Source of the DNA: Candidatus Zixiibacteriota bacterium | GTDB taxonomy: Bacteria > Zixibacteria > MSB-5A5 > GN15 > FEB-12 | Direction of reading: 5' to 3' | Assembly (NCBI GenBank): GCA_003641405.1 | Contig: QNAF01000166.1 | Coordinates: 1 to 6,051, forward strand | DNA length: 6,051 nt | Part shown: positions 4,702 to 6,051 of the stretch, one piece after another | How positions within the stretch are numbered: the first letter of the stretch is position 1 | Layout: each line of letters opens with the position of its first letter | Notes under the pieces: model-generated | The model's input: the letters and a program-made list of their open reading frames with translations, nothing else | Told to the model about the DNA's origin: nothing | Database searches by the model: none | Position numbers and translations under genes: made by a program

Positions 4702-6015
4702 CTATTCTTCCCCTTCCTCATCATCTTTGACAATCGCTTCAACCTCGTCACCATCTTTGATGGTTCTCAGAACCCTGTATGGCCCACAGACGACAGTGTC
4801 TCCGAACTCCACGCCTACCGTGATCTCAATATTCTTCTGGTCGGCGATACCGGTTTCAACTTCCACGAACCGGGCAACCCCATCCTTAAGAATAAAAATA
4901 CCCTTGAGATCCTCCCGTTCCTCATCGTCTTTCTTCTCTAGCTCATCATCTGTGCTGTCACTCTCCGCCGCCTGGACTTCCGATACGGCCGACAAACCAG
5001 ACGTCTCTGTCTCGCGCGCCGCGATAAGCGAATCCATATCATAAGAACGCATGACGATGGCACTGAACGGCAAGGACAGGACGTTCTCTCTTACCGCAGT
5101 CGTCATGTCCACGGTGGCCGACATACCCGGCCTCAGCATCAGATCTACGTCCTCGAACATGACCTTGACCTTGAAGTTTGTTGACTGATCCTGTCCCCCG
5201 TAGTTTGCCATTATGGCAGTATTACCAATCTCTACCACTTCGCCAACGAATGATGTATCGGGAAAAGCATCGACTTTTATATCAGACACCTGGCCAAGCA
5301 TGATCTTGTTGATCTCCGTCTCGTCGACCTCAACCTCAACCTCGAACACAGACATATCAGAAATCGTCATCAGTGTCCTGCCCTGGGTAAAGGCGGTCTG
5401 CGCCGCTGCGATCTCTCCGACTTCAACGTCGAGGAATGTCACGACCCCTGTCATGGGAGATACGATCTTAGCTTTCTCGAAATAATCGAGCTGTTTCTCG
5501 TAAGCTGCCTGCATCTGGTTGGTGCTTGCTTCCATCGCTGTATGACTACTCTGAGAACTTAGATAGGCGTACCGAACGTTCTTGAACATAGTCTCGGAGG
5601 TCAGTTGTTGTTCGTATAACTTCTCCTGGCGCCTGAATTCCTCCTCGGCCTGCTCAAGACTTGTTCTGGCTCCTTCGAGCCGCGCCTTTATCTCGTCCAG
5701 CCGATATTTGGCCTGGCTGACATCCGAGGCTATCTGAACAGTGTCCAGAACCACCAGCAGATCGCCTGCATTAACGGGTTGCCCCTCTTTCACCGCCAGG
5801 GTAATGATCTCGCCGTTGATCTCGGAGGTAATGTCTACCTTGCTTCGTGGCTGTATCCTTCCCGATGCAGAGACTTCCTCGGTGATGTCATCCTGTAGGA
5901 TTTCAGCAGTGTTGACGGAAATAGCTTTACTGGTATCCATCAACAGGTTTGTTACGATCAGCGCCGCAACAACAACAACTCCGAGTACAATGAGTATGAC
6001 TTTTTTGTTCTTCAT
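4702..6015 (-). CDS. Periplasmic adaptor (membrane fusion protein), MacA/HlyD-like
   Basis: An adaptor linking the inner-membrane transporter to an outer-membrane channel, 437 residues. An N-terminal membrane anchor (about 5-24, VILIVLGVVVVAALIV) follows a lysine-rich start; there is no lipobox. The first lipoyl half is at about 58-92 (SGRIQPRSKVDITSEINGEI, EGQPVNAGDLLVVLD) and an alpha-helical coiled-coil hairpin at about 96-182. The second lipoyl half is at about 183-220 (IVSPMTGVVTFLDVEVGE), the beta-barrel at about 223-308 (LRPGMSATVDM), and a membrane-proximal domain at about 370-430. Odd points are a long, strongly acidic, probably disordered stretch (about 331-370, TDDELEKKDDEEREDL) between barrel and last domain, and an acidic tail DDEEGEE. 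First gene of the operon within the window. ATG 6015 has AAAGG 9 bases upstream. Family certain, substrate unknown. Confidence 0.95.
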   Translation of the reverse strand: MKNKKVILIVLGVVVVAALIVTNLLMDTSKAISVNTAEILQDDITEEVSASGRIQPRSKVDITSEINGEIITLAVKEGQPVNAGDLLVVLDTVQIASDVSQAKYRLDEIKARLEGARTSLEQAEEEFRRQEKLYEQQLTSETMFKNVRYAYLSSQSSHTAMEASTNQMQAAYEKQLDYFEKAKIVSPMTGVVTFLDVEVGEIAAAQTAFTQGRTLMTISDMSVFEVEVEVDETEINKIMLGQVSDIKVDAFPDTSFVGEVVEIGNTAIMANYGGQDQSTNFKVKVMFEDVDLMLRPGMSATVDMTTAVRENVLSLPFSAIVMRSYDMDSLIAARETETSGLSAVSEVQAAESDSTDDELEKKDDEEREDLKGIFILKDGVARFVEVETGIADQKNIEITVGVEFGDTVVCGPYRVLRTIKDGDEVEAIVKDDEEGEE

Positions 6016-6018
6016 ATT

Positions 6019-6029
6019 CCCCGACCTTT
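6019..6029 (-). promoter_or_regulatory. Ribosome-binding region of the adaptor gene
   Basis: AAAGG (6025-6029), 9 bases before ATG, is the better-spaced candidate; GGGG (6019-6022) is only 3 bases away. The 36 bases upstream of the start that are in the window are too few to show a promoter, so it may be further out or the operon may extend beyond the window. Confidence 0.5.
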
Positions 6030-6051
6030 GGCAGAAGCTTACCTTTTGCCC

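Noticed and set aside
4637..5044. A serine-rich plus-strand frame of 135 codons
   Set aside because: It is antisense to the acidic linker of the adaptor. The serine richness is the complement of Glu/Asp codons.

Overview
The window carries a tripartite MacAB-type exporter operon on the minus strand, followed by the front part of a GWxTD-domain protein gene whose signal-peptide region was invaded by two nested, non-coding mobile elements. Everything recognisable as a gene reads right to left. The organism is probably an uncultured bacterium of the FCB / Zixibacteria type. That rests on the GWxTD-like secreted protein, the moderate base composition and the dispersed CCCCGC-GAAA-GCGGGG repeats; it is an inference, not something the sequence proves.

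Layout in the direction of transcription: a membrane-fusion (adaptor) protein (6015-4702), a stand-alone MacB/LolD-class ATPase (4699-3989), and two different MacB/FtsX-type permeases (3979-2753 and 2744-1494). Gaps of 2, 9 and 8 bases separate them and ribosome-binding sites overlap or follow the upstream stop codons, so they are almost certainly one transcript. The two permeases likely form a heterodimer powered by two copies of the ATPase and coupled to a ring of adaptors; no TolC-type outer membrane gene lies in the window. The substrate is unknown.

Downstream (1377 to 1) is one uninterrupted minus-strand reading frame that leaves the window at base 1. Its body looks like the N-terminal part of a GWxTD-domain protein. 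It has no stop in the window, so a search for complete ORFs misses it.

The most interesting region is 996-1351. A roughly 352-base MITE-like element (998-1349), flanked by TA on both sides, sits between a probable original start codon (ATG at 1377 or 1374) and the hydrophobic core of the signal peptide. Inside it, a second 171-base element (1062-1232) with 18-base imperfect terminal inverted repeats and a 6-base target duplication (CGAAAG) has landed exactly in the loop of a CCCCGC-GAAA-GCGGGG palindrome. Removing the inner element with one CGAAAG copy restores that palindrome perfectly. Each net insertion is 177 bases (59 codons), and neither brings an in-frame stop. The gene therefore stays open through 118 element-derived codons, and the element now supplies possible start codons and the signal-peptide n-region. 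This resembles the in-frame palindromic elements known from Rickettsia genes.
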